Below are positions 18,439-27,262 of a stretch of 64,000 nucleotides of DNA, one piece after another. The stretch is taken from assembly GCF_018129385.1 (NCBI RefSeq), contig NZ_JAFCLN010000008.1:1-64000 (forward strand), read 5' to 3'. The notes under the pieces are model-generated. The model searched no databases and was not told the origin of the DNA. It worked only from the letters and a program-made list of their open reading frames with translations. Both the position numbers and the translations under genes were made by a program. Position 1 is the first letter of the stretch, and each line of letters opens with the position of its first letter. The DNA comes from Bradyrhizobium lablabi. Its GTDB lineage: Bacteria > Pseudomonadota > Alphaproteobacteria > Rhizobiales > Xanthobacteraceae.

Positions 18439-19161
18439 ATGGCAGAGACTACGCTCGCAACTCCTGAACAATCACGTCCGCTGATCGCAGGTTGGCGTGG
18501 CATCGCTGATGACTGGTCGTCGGATCAGCGCGCTTTCAAGAATGTCTCCTGGGGGAAGGCCATGATGTGGATCTTCCTCCTGAGCGACACCTTTATCTTC
18601 AGCTGTTTCCTGCTGTCGTACATGACGGCGCGGATGTCGACGACCGTGCCTTGGCCCAACCCCAGCGAGGTCTTCGCCCTCAACATCGCAGGACACCACA
18701 TCCCGCTCATCCTGATCGCCATCATGACGTTCGTCCTGATCAGCAGCAGCGGGACGATGGCGATGGCCGTCAATTTTGGCTACCGCCGCGATCGCGTCAG
18801 AACCGCAGCGTTGATGCTGGTCACCGCGGCACTTGGCGCAACGTTCGTCGGAATGCAGGCCTTCGAATGGACCAAGCTGATCATGGAGGGCGTCCGGCCC
18901 TGGGAAAACCCGTGGGGCGCGGCGCAGTTTGGATCAAGCTTCTTCATGATCACCGGCTTCCACGGCACTCACGTGACGTTCGGCGTGATCTTCCTGATCG
19001 CCATCGCGCGAAAGGTCTGGCGCGGAGACTTCGATGTCGAACGGCGGGGCTTTTTCACGAGCAGGAAGGGCAATTACGAGATCGTCGAGATCATGGGCCT
19101 GTACTGGCACTTCGTCGATCTGGTGTGGGTGTTCATCTTTGCCTTTTTCTATCTTTGGTGA
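18439..19161 (+). CDS. coxP: Alternative oxidase subunit III, second copy
   Basis: A 240-residue subunit III with six to seven membrane helices. Clear motifs are WIFLLSDTFIFSCFLLSYM, GMQAFEWTKLI, FFMITGFHGTHVTFGVIFL and VEIMGLYWHFVDLVWVFIF. It binds next to subunit I and helps keep the catalytic centre stable. It begins 16 bases after coxO and is followed nine bases later by the subunit IV gene. It retains the classic family motifs better than the first copy. Confidence 0.88.
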   Translation: MAETTLATPEQSRPLIAGWRGIADDWSSDQRAFKNVSWGKAMMWIFLLSDTFIFSCFLLSYMTARMSTTVPWPNPSEVFALNIAGHHIPLILIAIMTFVLISSSGTMAMAVNFGYRRDRVRTAALMLVTAALGATFVGMQAFEWTKLIMEGVRPWENPWGAAQFGSSFFMITGFHGTHVTFGVIFLIAIARKVWRGDFDVERRGFFTSRKGNYEIVEIMGLYWHFVDLVWVFIFAFFYLW

Positions 19162-19170
19162 GGTCGGCGC

Positions 19171-19572
19171 ATGACAAACGTAGCGGTACAGATCGAAGCA
19201 CGACAACCTGCATTACACATTCATGCGCCAGACGCAGTCGTTTCTGGCGCCACGCACGCAAAGGGGCAGCAGCACCCGATCAGACTTTATCTCGTGGTCT
19301 GGGGATGGCTGTTCGTTCTCAGCACCGGCTCCTATCTCGTCGACTACTTCGGCTTGCAAGGCTATCTCAGATGGTCGCTGATCCTGCTGTTCATGGTGTT
19401 GAAGGCCGGCTTGATCGTCGCCGTCTTCATGCACATGGCCTGGGAGCGGCTGGCCTTGGCCTATGCCATCCTGCTGCCGCCGGTGCTGGTGTTGGTGTTC
19501 GTGGCCATCATGGTGTTCGAGTCCGACTACACGCATCTCCTCCGGGTCGTGTTTTTCGCGGCAGCGACGTAG
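19171..19572 (+). CDS. Cytochrome c oxidase subunit IV family protein
   Basis: A 133-residue protein with a soluble N-terminal 30 residues and three helices (about 36-55, 65-88 and 95-118). It contains the LKAGLIVAVFMHMAWERLALAY segment typical of prokaryotic COX4/CyoD-like subunits. It is a small accessory subunit of the oxidase encoded upstream, within the same tightly spaced operon. Confidence 0.83.
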   Translation: MTNVAVQIEARQPALHIHAPDAVVSGATHAKGQQHPIRLYLVVWGWLFVLSTGSYLVDYFGLQGYLRWSLILLFMVLKAGLIVAVFMHMAWERLALAYAILLPPVLVLVFVAIMVFESDYTHLLRVVFFAAAT

Positions 19573-19590
19573 GAACCAGGAGACAGTCGG

Positions 19591-20103
19591 ATGCGCCGTC
19601 TCGCTCTCGTGCTGGGATTCGGAATCTTCGCGATTGCCCCTGGATATGCGCAGGACGTGGCTTCGGGCGAGAAGATTTTCGTCCAATGCAAGGCGTGTCA
19701 CCAGATTGGCGAGAACGCAAAGAATGCCGTTGGTCCGGTGCTCAACGGGCTGTTCGGGCGAAAGTCCGGGACGATTGAGGGCTACAGCTATTCCCCCGCG
19801 AACAAGAATTCCGGAATCACCTGGGATGAAGCCACTTTCCGCGAATACATCAAGGATCCGAAGGCCAAGATACCCGGCACCAAAATGGTTTTTCCGGGCT
19901 TGAAAGATCCGAAGCAAATTGACGATATCGTCGCCTTTCTCAAACAGTTCGATTCTGCGGGAAAGAAGGCGGGATTGTCCCTGCCGGAAGAAAGCTCGCG
20001 AAGATTCAGTAGCGGCGCAGTCGACGAAACTGGGTCTGCCGCCTTTCGGAGACTGCCTGACAGGAGTGTTCTACAACCGATGGCTTTTTTGAGTATCGAC
20101 TGA
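19591..20103 (+). CDS. Class I cytochrome c with an unusual C-terminal tail
   Basis: A 170-residue secreted c-type cytochrome. The signal peptide is [20 protein letters not shown], the heme-attachment site is CKACH at residues 33-37, and the axial methionine is in PGTKMVFPG. The fold ends near [10 protein letters not shown], where c2/c550-type cytochromes normally stop. About 45 further residues rich in Ser, Arg and Glu follow with no recognised domain, and could be a read-on extension. Its place after the oxidase subunits suggests it is the electron donor. Confidence 0.9.
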   Translation: MRRLALVLGFGIFAIAPGYAQDVASGEKIFVQCKACHQIGENAKNAVGPVLNGLFGRKSGTIEGYSYSPANKNSGITWDEATFREYIKDPKAKIPGTKMVFPGLKDPKQIDDIVAFLKQFDSAGKKAGLSLPEESSRRFSSGAVDETGSAAFRRLPDRSVLQPMAFLSID

Positions 20104-20114
20104 AAGACGTCGCC

Positions 20115-21053
20115 ATGTCGCTTGCAAGACGAGGCATTAATCTCATGCAAATCAATCGTTCAATTCTCCTTCGCGGGCGCTATGCCAGCATCGGGGACTA
20201 TGTCGCGCTGACGAAACCGCGCGTTATGTCGCTGGTCGTCTTTACCGCACTAGTCGGTTTCATGGTCGCACCGGGCGGCATCGATCCCTTTGCCGGTGTC
20301 GCTGCGCTTCTTTGCATAGCTGCCGGAGCTGGCGCCGCAGGTGCGCTCAATATGTGGTACGACGCCGACATCGATGCGGTGATGGCGCGTACCGCCACGC
20401 GTCCAATTCCTGGCGGCCGTGTATCCCGCTCGGAAGCGTTAGTTTTCGGACTGATGCTTGGCATGTGCGCCATTGTGGCCCTCGGCATGCTGAACATGGC
20501 CGCGGCTGCACTGCTTGCTTTCACAATTTTCTTCTATGTCGTCGTCTACACGATGTGGCTCAAACGCCGAACACCGCAAAATATCGTCATTGGCGGTGCG
20601 GCTGGCGCACTCCCTCCGGTGATCGGCTGGGTTGCGGCCGCCGGACATGTTGGGCTCGAACCGCTCATCCTGTTCCTGATCATCTTCCTTTGGACGCCAC
20701 CCCACTTCTGGGCGCTGTCGCTCAATCTTGCCGGAGAATATGCCCGCGCCGGTGTGCCGATGTTGCCGGTCGTAGCCGGCACGGCCGAAACAAAGCGCCA
20801 GATTCTTCTCTATAGCGTTCTTCTGGTTCCGACCTCACTGATACCCTGGGCACTGGGGTTCGCGGGGGCTATCTATGGCGCGACTGCGGCGATGCTTGGA
20901 GCGATCATGATTTTTCTCTCCTGGCAAGTACGTCGGAGCAATGACAAGGAAAGGCGGCACGCTCGTCGCCTGTTCGCGTTTTCGATGCTCTATCTGGTCC
21001 TTCTTTTTGGTGTGCTGCTGATGGATGCTGCACCCTACGCTCAGTCCCACTAA
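20115..21053 (+). CDS. ctaB: Heme O synthase (protoheme IX farnesyltransferase)
   Basis: A 312-residue UbiA-family prenyltransferase with about nine membrane helices. It adds a farnesyl group to protoheme, the first step of heme A synthesis for aa3 oxidases. Both prenyl-diphosphate motifs are visible: [20 protein letters not shown] near residues 78-97 and the second-half [13 protein letters not shown] with [10 protein letters not shown]. It is last in the oxidase operon. A second Met (20145, MQINRS) is an alternative start. Heme A synthase (ctaA) is not in the window. Confidence 0.93.
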   Translation: MSLARRGINLMQINRSILLRGRYASIGDYVALTKPRVMSLVVFTALVGFMVAPGGIDPFAGVAALLCIAAGAGAAGALNMWYDADIDAVMARTATRPIPGGRVSRSEALVFGLMLGMCAIVALGMLNMAAAALLAFTIFFYVVVYTMWLKRRTPQNIVIGGAAGALPPVIGWVAAAGHVGLEPLILFLIIFLWTPPHFWALSLNLAGEYARAGVPMLPVVAGTAETKRQILLYSVLLVPTSLIPWALGFAGAIYGATAAMLGAIMIFLSWQVRRSNDKERRHARRLFAFSMLYLVLLFGVLLMDAAPYAQSH

Positions 21054-21114
21054 CTAGACACATTTGAAGGGCCGATTCTAACGGTGAAATCGCGGAAGGC
21101 AAATCGGCTTGGCC

Positions 21115-21213
21115 TAGAGCGGGATGACTTTCTTCGAATCGTCATCCCGCTCTATCTTTTGTTTGAGCATGATCTTTTCGGAAAACCGGTACCCACTTTT
21201 CCGGATCATGCTC
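21115..21213. repeat. Family B composite repeat, copy 1
   Basis: A perfect 14-base inverted repeat (TAGAGCGGGATGAC at 21115-21128, complement at 21141-21154) is followed by the family B core, with arms GAGCATGATC at 21165-21174 and GATCATGCTC at 21204-21213 around GGAAAACCGGTACCCACTTT. Related cores are at 43370, 45331 and 63499. Confidence 0.75.
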
Positions 21214-21246
21214 TAGCGCAAGCCTCAATAGCAATTAGCAAGCGTG

Positions 21247-21336
21247 ACGGGTCATCCTGGCTAGGATTGCTTCGTCGCGGAGCCTGTCATCGGGCGCGCA
21301 TTCGCGCGACCCGTTGGCTTCTCGCAATGACGGAAG
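21247..21336. repeat. Family C intergenic repeat, copy 2
   Basis: Contains GCGGAGCCTGTCATCGGGCGCGC and GACCCGTTGGCTTCTCGCAATGACGG. The first part matches the segment nested in family A copy 2 near 2710-2750. With the family B element it fills the gap after ctaB; the remaining bases (21054-21114) show nothing else. Confidence 0.6.
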
Positions 21337-21357
21337 CGCCCCCGACCTGTTCCTGCT

Positions 21358-22890
21358 TCATCCGTCCCAACCAGCGTTCACATGCGGGACCGACCATTGG
21401 GAGACGGCCATCGGCTTGAGCACGGGTGATCCGAGGAACGGCGCCGACAAACAATACAGGCCCGCATGCGTCGATATCCAGATCAGGTTGCGATCCCACT
21501 CGATGAAGACCGCTTCGGTCGTACCGCGGCGCCAGCTCAGATAGTTTTCCATCTCGCCGTCGCGCGGCGGAACGAAGTACGCAACTTCCTTCGGCTCGGT
21601 CGGGTCGGCAATGTCGAACAGGCGCAGGCCGGCATTGAGATAGGACAGCGCGACAACATCCGGACGCGCCTTGCCGGGCGCAATCCAGTGCTGCATGACG
21701 CGCGAGCTGAAGCGCCCGCGCGCCATCGCAAAGTCCTTGTAGGGCGCATCCGGATGCGGCATCGGACGCGGGAACAGACCGATGATGCGCGGGTTCGCCG
21801 GATCCTTGACGTCGACCACGTAGCTGGTGTGGAACGGCTCGCGGCAGTCGGCCTCGAGCGACTCCGGTACCGCGATGACGATGTTTTGCAGCTTGGGAAA
21901 GCGCGCCGGATCAGCCTGCACCGGCACCACGTGGTGATACGGAATGGCGCCGATGGCCTCGAGCGGATGCGTGACCTTGCCGAAGACTTTGGGATTGCGG
22001 ATGTCGGTGAGGTCGTGGACATACATGCCGAAATGGCCCCAGCCGCCATAGCCGACCTTGCCGCCGTCCTCGACCCTGACCGGCACGATGCAGGGCGTGC
22101 GGTTGCCGGTCCATGAACACTGGTCGCCGGCGAACGGATAGGTCGTGCGATAGAGTTCTTCCTCGTCGAGCCGTTGGCCCGGAACCCACCAGCGCGACAC
22201 TTCCTTCACCTTGGACGGATCGGTCATGTCGACGATCATCAGGCCGTTGCTGTAGACGCGCTCTGTGCTCTCCATGCGCAACTGGTCGTCCCAGCCCGCC
22301 GCCAGATAAGCGTATTTGCCGCCGTCATAGAACGGCAGGTGCACGCCAAAACCGGTCTTGCCGGTCTCGAATTCGTTCAGCAGTACGGTCTTTTCCGGAT
22401 TTGTCACATCATAGGTTCTGATGCCGCGAAAGCCGGGATCGTCGATCGACTTCTTGGCATATTCCGGGTGATATTTGCCGCGCGGATATTCCGGAATGCC
22501 TGGCGTCAGCGGCATCGAATGCGAGATGACGCGGATCCACTTTTTCAGATCCTTGTTGTACACGGTGCTTTGAAACACACCGAGATTGGGCTCGCCGATC
22601 ACCGTCGCCTTGGTGGGCTCCGTGATATCGATCCAGCCGTCCTTGTAAGCGATGAGCCGGCGGTTTCCCTTTGCCCACATGCAGGAATGCTCGTCGCCGA
22701 AGATCGTGATCTTGATCGACGGGTAATAGGCGACGACCTCCATGTTGGAGATGTACTGGTTGCGGTCGAGATAGTTCAGGGCGCCGGCGGGCATCCGGAA
22801 TGGCACCACGCCGCCGCCGGCCATCACGCTGTAATTTCTGTCGGCAGCAGCGGCGGGTTGGAAGTTGGTTATTTGACCGTCATTTGCCAT
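21358..22890 (-). CDS. LVIVD-repeat beta-propeller protein
   Basis: A 510-residue protein with several LVIVD-type repeats, each a strand set ending in motifs such as GLMIVDMTDPSKVKEVS, SYVVDVKDPANPRIIG and GLRLFDIADPTEPKEVA, which implies a beta-propeller. There is no signal peptide, so it is probably cytoplasmic. AAGGAG precedes the ATG. It ends a four-gene minus-strand cluster with an MFS transporter, a PuuE-like deacetylase and a Tct binding protein, which suggests an enzymatic or accessory role in breaking down an imported compound. The family has no assigned activity I can apply with confidence. Confidence 0.82.
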   Translation of the reverse strand: MANDGQITNFQPAAAADRNYSVMAGGGVVPFRMPAGALNYLDRNQYISNMEVVAYYPSIKITIFGDEHSCMWAKGNRRLIAYKDGWIDITEPTKATVIGEPNLGVFQSTVYNKDLKKWIRVISHSMPLTPGIPEYPRGKYHPEYAKKSIDDPGFRGIRTYDVTNPEKTVLLNEFETGKTGFGVHLPFYDGGKYAYLAAGWDDQLRMESTERVYSNGLMIVDMTDPSKVKEVSRWWVPGQRLDEEELYRTTYPFAGDQCSWTGNRTPCIVPVRVEDGGKVGYGGWGHFGMYVHDLTDIRNPKVFGKVTHPLEAIGAIPYHHVVPVQADPARFPKLQNIVIAVPESLEADCREPFHTSYVVDVKDPANPRIIGLFPRPMPHPDAPYKDFAMARGRFSSRVMQHWIAPGKARPDVVALSYLNAGLRLFDIADPTEPKEVAYFVPPRDGEMENYLSWRRGTTEAVFIEWDRNLIWISTHAGLYCLSAPFLGSPVLKPMAVSQWSVPHVNAGWDG

Positions 22891-22938
22891 TTGCTGATCT
22901 CCTTAGGTGCCAGTTGTTCACTTTTCTTGCCGATGCGA

Positions 22939-24162
22939 TTAGGTCCTGACCGGCGTCATGGCCGATCGGCGCGTCGCGCCCGCGACGGCGATCAGGATCA
23001 TGGCGATGAGGGCGAAGCCCGATGTCTGGAGAATGCCGGCCGTCGTCCAGTTCAAGGCTTCCTTCAACTGCGCCAGCAGAAAGCCTGCAAAGGCGGCCGG
23101 GATGTAATAACTCGCGATGAACAGCCCGGACGTTTGCGCCGTCTTGGCGGGCCCCATCGAGCTGATGATGATCGCTGATAGATTCGAGTAGAGCAGGCTG
23201 AGCACGGCGATGCCGAAAGTGCCGGCGACCATCGCGTGCAGGATCAGCGACCGCTCCAGTTCGGTGAAGGCGAGCCCTCCCGACAGCGCCGTGAGCGGAA
23301 GCGCCACCATCAGTATCTTGTGGTAGCCGATGCGATCGCCGAGCCATCCGCCGAGCGGCGCCAGGAAGCCGCCGGCACCCATCGCGCCCATCACCAGCGC
23401 GGCCTGCTGCGGCGTAAATCCGAGGGCGCTGCGCAGATAGGTCGGATAAAGACCGCCGAACCCAAACACGGCGAGGCCGGAACAGACCGATGCCAGCCCC
23501 AGCGCGATCGTGGTCGCATTCCAGATCGTCTCGTTCGCATCTGACCCTGCGAGATTGCCGCGATCATTACTTGCCTGCTGTTCGTTGGCCCTGCTCTCGC
23601 TGAACCATGATTTGACGCATATCGCGACGACAGCCATCAGAACGAAGCCGACGAGACCGAACACGATGAACGGCATTTTCCAGTCAAACGCCTTCAACAG
23701 CGCGGCCGTCATGCCGGGACCGACGAACGCCCCGACGCCATAGGCGAACGACACCGCGCCCGTCATCAACGCGCGGCGCTCGTGAAAATAGCTGGCGCCG
23801 ATTGCGATGATTGCCGTCACCTGCATGGCTTCGCCAAGACCCGACACGAAGCGATAGGCCAGAAGATCCGGCAGCCCCTTCGCGTAAGCCGTCAACAAGG
23901 TGGCCACCGAGAAAATGAACAAGCCCAGCAGCACAACCGCCTTGCGCGACATGAAGCTGAGCAGATAGCCGGTCGGAATGCCGGCGAGCCCCATGCCGAG
24001 CGTAAAGACCGTCGAGGCGAGGCCGACCTGCGGCAACGACAGGCTCATGGCTTCGCGCACCTCGATCACCAGCACCGCAAAGAGCTGACGATCGATCGAG
24101 TTCAACACGTAGGACACAAGCAGGACGAAGAACATCGCCATCGCGGCGTGGTGTTTCTGCAA
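22939..24162 (-). CDS. MFS transporter
   Basis: A 407-residue inner-membrane protein with twelve hydrophobic helices. It starts at TTG after a GGAGG ribosome site. Family marks include the DRQLFAVLVIEVREAMSLS helix 1-2 loop, GLAGIPTGYLLSFMSRK and, after a central hydrophilic loop (about 193-213), GAMGAGGFLAPLGGWLGDRIG. It resembles the anion:cation symporter/sialate-hexuronate group. It probably imports the substrate of the surrounding catabolic cluster. Confidence 0.88.
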   Translation of the reverse strand: MQKHHAAMAMFFVLLVSYVLNSIDRQLFAVLVIEVREAMSLSLPQVGLASTVFTLGMGLAGIPTGYLLSFMSRKAVVLLGLFIFSVATLLTAYAKGLPDLLAYRFVSGLGEAMQVTAIIAIGASYFHERRALMTGAVSFAYGVGAFVGPGMTAALLKAFDWKMPFIVFGLVGFVLMAVVAICVKSWFSESRANEQQASNDRGNLAGSDANETIWNATTIALGLASVCSGLAVFGFGGLYPTYLRSALGFTPQQAALVMGAMGAGGFLAPLGGWLGDRIGYHKILMVALPLTALSGGLAFTELERSLILHAMVAGTFGIAVLSLLYSNLSAIIISSMGPAKTAQTSGLFIASYYIPAAFAGFLLAQLKEALNWTTAGILQTSGFALIAMILIAVAGATRRSAMTPVRT

Positions 24163-24235
24163 GATCGCCTCCGTTTATTGGTTTTGGTTGTTTGGTTGGC
24201 TTTCAGGTCTTGCGATCGTCAGCGGGCGCGAACAT

Positions 24236-25153
24236 TCATTTGGCGTTGGCGGTGGTCCGCTGCTGCGTGGCGCGCGTCTGGTCCAAATACCAGTCGAGAA
24301 TTTCCGCACCCGTCCACATCACCACCTCCTGGTGCGACAGGATGTGGTCGTAGAGCATCTCCAGATACTTGATGCGATGCGGCACACCCGTGAGATAGGG
24401 GTGAATGGCGATCGCCATGATCCGCGGCGCCCTGGCGCCATCGAGGTACAGGCGGTCGAAATGGTCGCGGCCCCGCCGATAGATTTCGTCGGACGCCTGC
24501 TGCTGAACGGCGCTGATGACGACGTCGTTGATCTCGACCGTATACGGAACGGAGACGATGCTTCCGTTCCGCGTCTTCAGCGACAGCGGCTGCTCGTCCA
24601 GCACCCAGTCCGCCACGTATTCGATGCCGGCCTCGGCGAGCAGATCGAGTGTTTCGTCGGTCTCGGTCAGCCCCGGGCTTTCCCATCCGCGCGGCGGCGC
24701 GCCGGTGATTTTCTTGATCGCCTGGATCGTACCCGATATCGCCGCGGCCTGGTCGCTGGTAACGTGCATCGGCTGCTGCACGTAGCCGTGCCCCATGAAT
24801 TCCCATCCGCTGCGATGCGCCGCCAGGCACGCTTCCTCATACTGCGTACACGCTGTGCCGTTGACGGCAAAGGTCGCCTTCAAATTGCGGGCGCCGAGAA
24901 CGTCGAGAAAACGCGAGAAGCCGACGCGCATCCCGTATTCGTGCCACGCCCAGTTCGGAATGTCGGGCAACAACGGCTGCCCCATCGGCGGCGGCAGGAC
25001 CGCGCGCGGCATTGCCTTGAGCGGGCTCCAGCTTTCGACATTCACGATCGTCCAGACGGCGACACGCGCCTTCCCTGGAAGCGTGAGCGGCGGACGAGAA
25101 TCGATGAGGCTATAGGGGATGCGATTGAGGACGCTGTTGCCGACGTTTTGCAT
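24236..25153 (-). CDS. PuuE-like polysaccharide deacetylase family hydrolase
   Basis: A 305-residue NodB-fold protein. The usual TFDDG metal motif is replaced by an IVNVESW-type sequence, like the NYEEG region of PuuE allantoinases and cyclic imidases. FAVNGTACTQYEEACLA, WEFMGHGYVQQPMH and RGWESPGLTET follow in the expected order. Such enzymes open cyclic amides or imides rather than deacetylate sugars. The Met at 25153 has GGAG nine bases upstream; a Met five codons earlier does not. Probably cytoplasmic; the substrate is unknown. Confidence 0.82.
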   Translation of the reverse strand: MQNVGNSVLNRIPYSLIDSRPPLTLPGKARVAVWTIVNVESWSPLKAMPRAVLPPPMGQPLLPDIPNWAWHEYGMRVGFSRFLDVLGARNLKATFAVNGTACTQYEEACLAAHRSGWEFMGHGYVQQPMHVTSDQAAAISGTIQAIKKITGAPPRGWESPGLTETDETLDLLAEAGIEYVADWVLDEQPLSLKTRNGSIVSVPYTVEINDVVISAVQQQASDEIYRRGRDHFDRLYLDGARAPRIMAIAIHPYLTGVPHRIKYLEMLYDHILSHQEVVMWTGAEILDWYLDQTRATQQRTTANAK

Positions 25154-25177
25154 CGCGTCGATCTCCATTATCGTTTC

Positions 25178-26152
25178 TTATTGTTGCGCGATGCCGAGCT
25201 CGCGGATCAGGCTGGACAACCGGTCGTAGTCGTCTTTCCAGAGCCGCGCGAAGTCGGCCGGCGTACCCGGAGCCGCATCGATGTAGAGGTTCTTGGCCTG
25301 CTTTTCCGTTTCGGGATTGGCCATCGCGCGGTTCACCGCCGCGTTGATCCGATTGATCATCGCAGGCGGCGTGCCTTTCGGAGCAAAGAAGCCAAACCAG
25401 CCGAGCATCTCAAGACCAGGCACGGTTTCCGAGATGGTCGGCAAGTCCGGGGCCGCCGGATTGCGCGCGCGTCCGCTCATCGCAAGGCCGCGCAGGCGCC
25501 CATCGCTGATGTAGGACAGTCCGTTCGAAAAGCTGAGCGAGCCCGCTTCAATGCGTCCGGTCACCAGGTCGGGCGCGATCTGGACGCCGCCACGGTAGGG
25601 GATGTGCGTGTAGTCGAACCCGGCCTGCTTGCGCAACATTTCGAACATGAGATGCGGGAAGCTGCCGGTGCCGACCGTAGCCACCCGTATGGCTCCGGGA
25701 TTAGCTTTCGAATAGGCGATAAGCTCTTGCAGCGAATTCACCTTGAAGTTCGGCGCCGCGAGGATCATCACGTAATTGGTGTAGGTGAGCGCCACCGGCT
25801 CCAGGGTCGTCCTGACGTCGAGCGGCCACTTGTTCATGACCGGCGTGATCGCCATGTTGCCGAGCTGGCCCATCGCGAGCGTATGACCGTCCGGCTCGGC
25901 GCTCGCCACTGCCTGCAAGCCGATCAGGCCGGAAGCGCCGGGGCGGTTGTCGATGACGATGGGCTGCCCGAGATCCTTGGCCATGTCATCGGCGAGTAGC
26001 CGCGCGATGATGTCCACGAGATCGCCGGCGGGAAACGGGATAATGACCTTGATGGGCCCCTTGTGCTGGGCTTGTGCGAACGCGCTGCTACCGGGCGCCC
26101 CCGCCAACACGAAGAGCGCGAGGCAAAGAAATCTCATTCCACGATGCAGCAT
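25178..26152 (-). CDS. Tripartite tricarboxylate transporter substrate-binding protein (Bug family)
   Basis: A 324-residue periplasmic binding protein with a signal peptide (MLHRGMRFLCLALFVLAG ... SAFAQ). The Bug-family core shows IKVIIPFPAGDLVDIIARLLA, IVIDNRPGASGLIGLQAVA and THIPYRGGVQIAPDLVTGRI. GAGGAG lies just before the ATG. The TctA/TctB membrane subunits are absent, which is common for this family. It is the first gene of the minus-strand cluster facing the IclR regulator and may deliver the carboxylate or imide substrate to the periplasm-facing carrier or act as a sensor. Confidence 0.88.
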   Translation of the reverse strand: MLHRGMRFLCLALFVLAGAPGSSAFAQAQHKGPIKVIIPFPAGDLVDIIARLLADDMAKDLGQPIVIDNRPGASGLIGLQAVASAEPDGHTLAMGQLGNMAITPVMNKWPLDVRTTLEPVALTYTNYVMILAAPNFKVNSLQELIAYSKANPGAIRVATVGTGSFPHLMFEMLRKQAGFDYTHIPYRGGVQIAPDLVTGRIEAGSLSFSNGLSYISDGRLRGLAMSGRARNPAAPDLPTISETVPGLEMLGWFGFFAPKGTPPAMINRINAAVNRAMANPETEKQAKNLYIDAAPGTPADFARLWKDDYDRLSSLIRELGIAQQ

Positions 26153-26230
26153 CGTTGCTCCTCATCGCCCTTGGCTGATCACAAGTTTCGATGCGGTCCG
26201 GTGGGAAGTCAAAACAATCCGGTTTTAGAT

Positions 26231-26247
26231 TTTTCAATATGTGAAAT
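26231..26247. promoter_or_regulatory. Operator-like site 1 upstream of the Tct/PuuE/MFS cluster
   Basis: TTTCAATATGTGAAA at 26232-26246 is a dyad with five-base arms (TTTCA/TGAAA). The 13-mer CAATATGTGAAAT at 26235-26247 recurs exactly at 26387-26399, both in the divergent gap between the IclR gene and the cluster it faces. Half-sites ending in GAAA are typical of IclR-family operators. Confidence 0.5.
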
Positions 26248-26386
26248 ACGTGCATTGATTGCATCGGCGCGCTCTTGCGCGCGGAGCAGGCCTGATTTTT
26301 CTACAGACCGCTGAAAAGTGGGTCACGACAGGCAGGGCAATCCAGGCCGGCTGGATGTGTATCGCCAGTTCCGGCACCAGCTTTCC

Positions 26387-26399
26387 CAATATGTGAAAT
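26387..26399. promoter_or_regulatory. Operator-like site 2 upstream of the IclR gene
   Basis: Exact second copy of CAATATGTGAAAT, ending 42 bases before the IclR start at 26442 and 152 bases from the first copy. Its position fits autoregulation of the repressor. Confidence 0.5.
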
Positions 26400-26441
26400 T
26401 TGTGCCAACATCGCGCCAGTGGTTTGCGGGAGCGCCGGGCA

Positions 26442-27206
26442 ATGAGCAATGCAGCAACATCAGCACAGACGGTGCAGCGCGCGATCAGCCTTCTGCGATT
26501 GATCGCATCGAGCAATACGCGCGATTTGCGGCTGATCGATCTGGCGGAAGGAAGCGGATTGAACAAATCGACGGCCCATCGTCTCCTGCAATGCCTGCTG
26601 GAGGAACGCATGCTGACGCGCAACCGGAACAGCCGCGGCTACCGGCTTGGGCCGCTGCTCTACGAATTCGGGCTGGCCGCCCTGCCCGGCAAGAGCATCA
26701 AGGAGATCGCGCATCCGCACCTGTGCACCGTCGCCGAGATGACCGGCGACATGACCTTTCTGGTGGCGCGCAGCGGATATGAAACAGTTTGCCTCGATGC
26801 CATCGCCGGCCACTTTCACGTGCAGACGATGACCTCGGGAGTCGGCGATCGGCATCCGCTAGGTATCGGTGCCGGAGGCCAGGCGATCCTGGCCGCGCTC
26901 GGCGATTCCGAGATCGAACTGGTGTTCGAGGCCACACGGCATCAGCTAAGCAACTATAATCAATTCTCCCGGCAGTCGCTCCTGAACGATGTCGCGCGCT
27001 GTAGAAGGCGCGGCTATTCGCTGGATGAGAACATGGCCGCGGACGGCATCACCGCGATGGGAAAGGTCATCTGCCTTCCCGGCAATATTCCCTTCGCTGC
27101 TGTCTTCATCGCGACGCTTTCTTCGAGGATGCACCAGACGCGACGGTCCAAGCTGGCACGCCATTTGGAAACATGCGCGACGGCCATCGAACGCCACATG
27201 GTTTGA
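26442..27206 (+). CDS. IclR family transcriptional regulator
   Basis: A 254-residue regulator. The N-terminal winged helix (about 10-72) shows VQRAISLLRLIAS, LIDLAEGSGLNKSTAHRLL and RGYRLGPLLYEFG. The C-terminal effector domain (about 80-250) has GDRHPLGIGAGGQAILAAL and the RRRGYSLDENMAADGITAMG region. The Met at 26442 follows GGGAG and replaces a longer frame opening at 26400. It faces the Tct/PuuE/MFS/LVIVD cluster, so it is the likely local regulator, probably responding to the imported compound. Confidence 0.9.
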   Translation: MSNAATSAQTVQRAISLLRLIASSNTRDLRLIDLAEGSGLNKSTAHRLLQCLLEERMLTRNRNSRGYRLGPLLYEFGLAALPGKSIKEIAHPHLCTVAEMTGDMTFLVARSGYETVCLDAIAGHFHVQTMTSGVGDRHPLGIGAGGQAILAALGDSEIELVFEATRHQLSNYNQFSRQSLLNDVARCRRRGYSLDENMAADGITAMGKVICLPGNIPFAAVFIATLSSRMHQTRRSKLARHLETCATAIERHMV

Positions 27207-27262
27207 CGGCTCAAATCGGGAACCGCGCGGGAACCTTTTGATTTCCCTGCCGTTGTGGCGGC

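Noticed and set aside
24188-25999. 603-codon plus-strand frame over the deacetylase and Tct binding protein genes
   Set aside because: Antisense of two recognised genes on the minus strand; no recognisable protein features.
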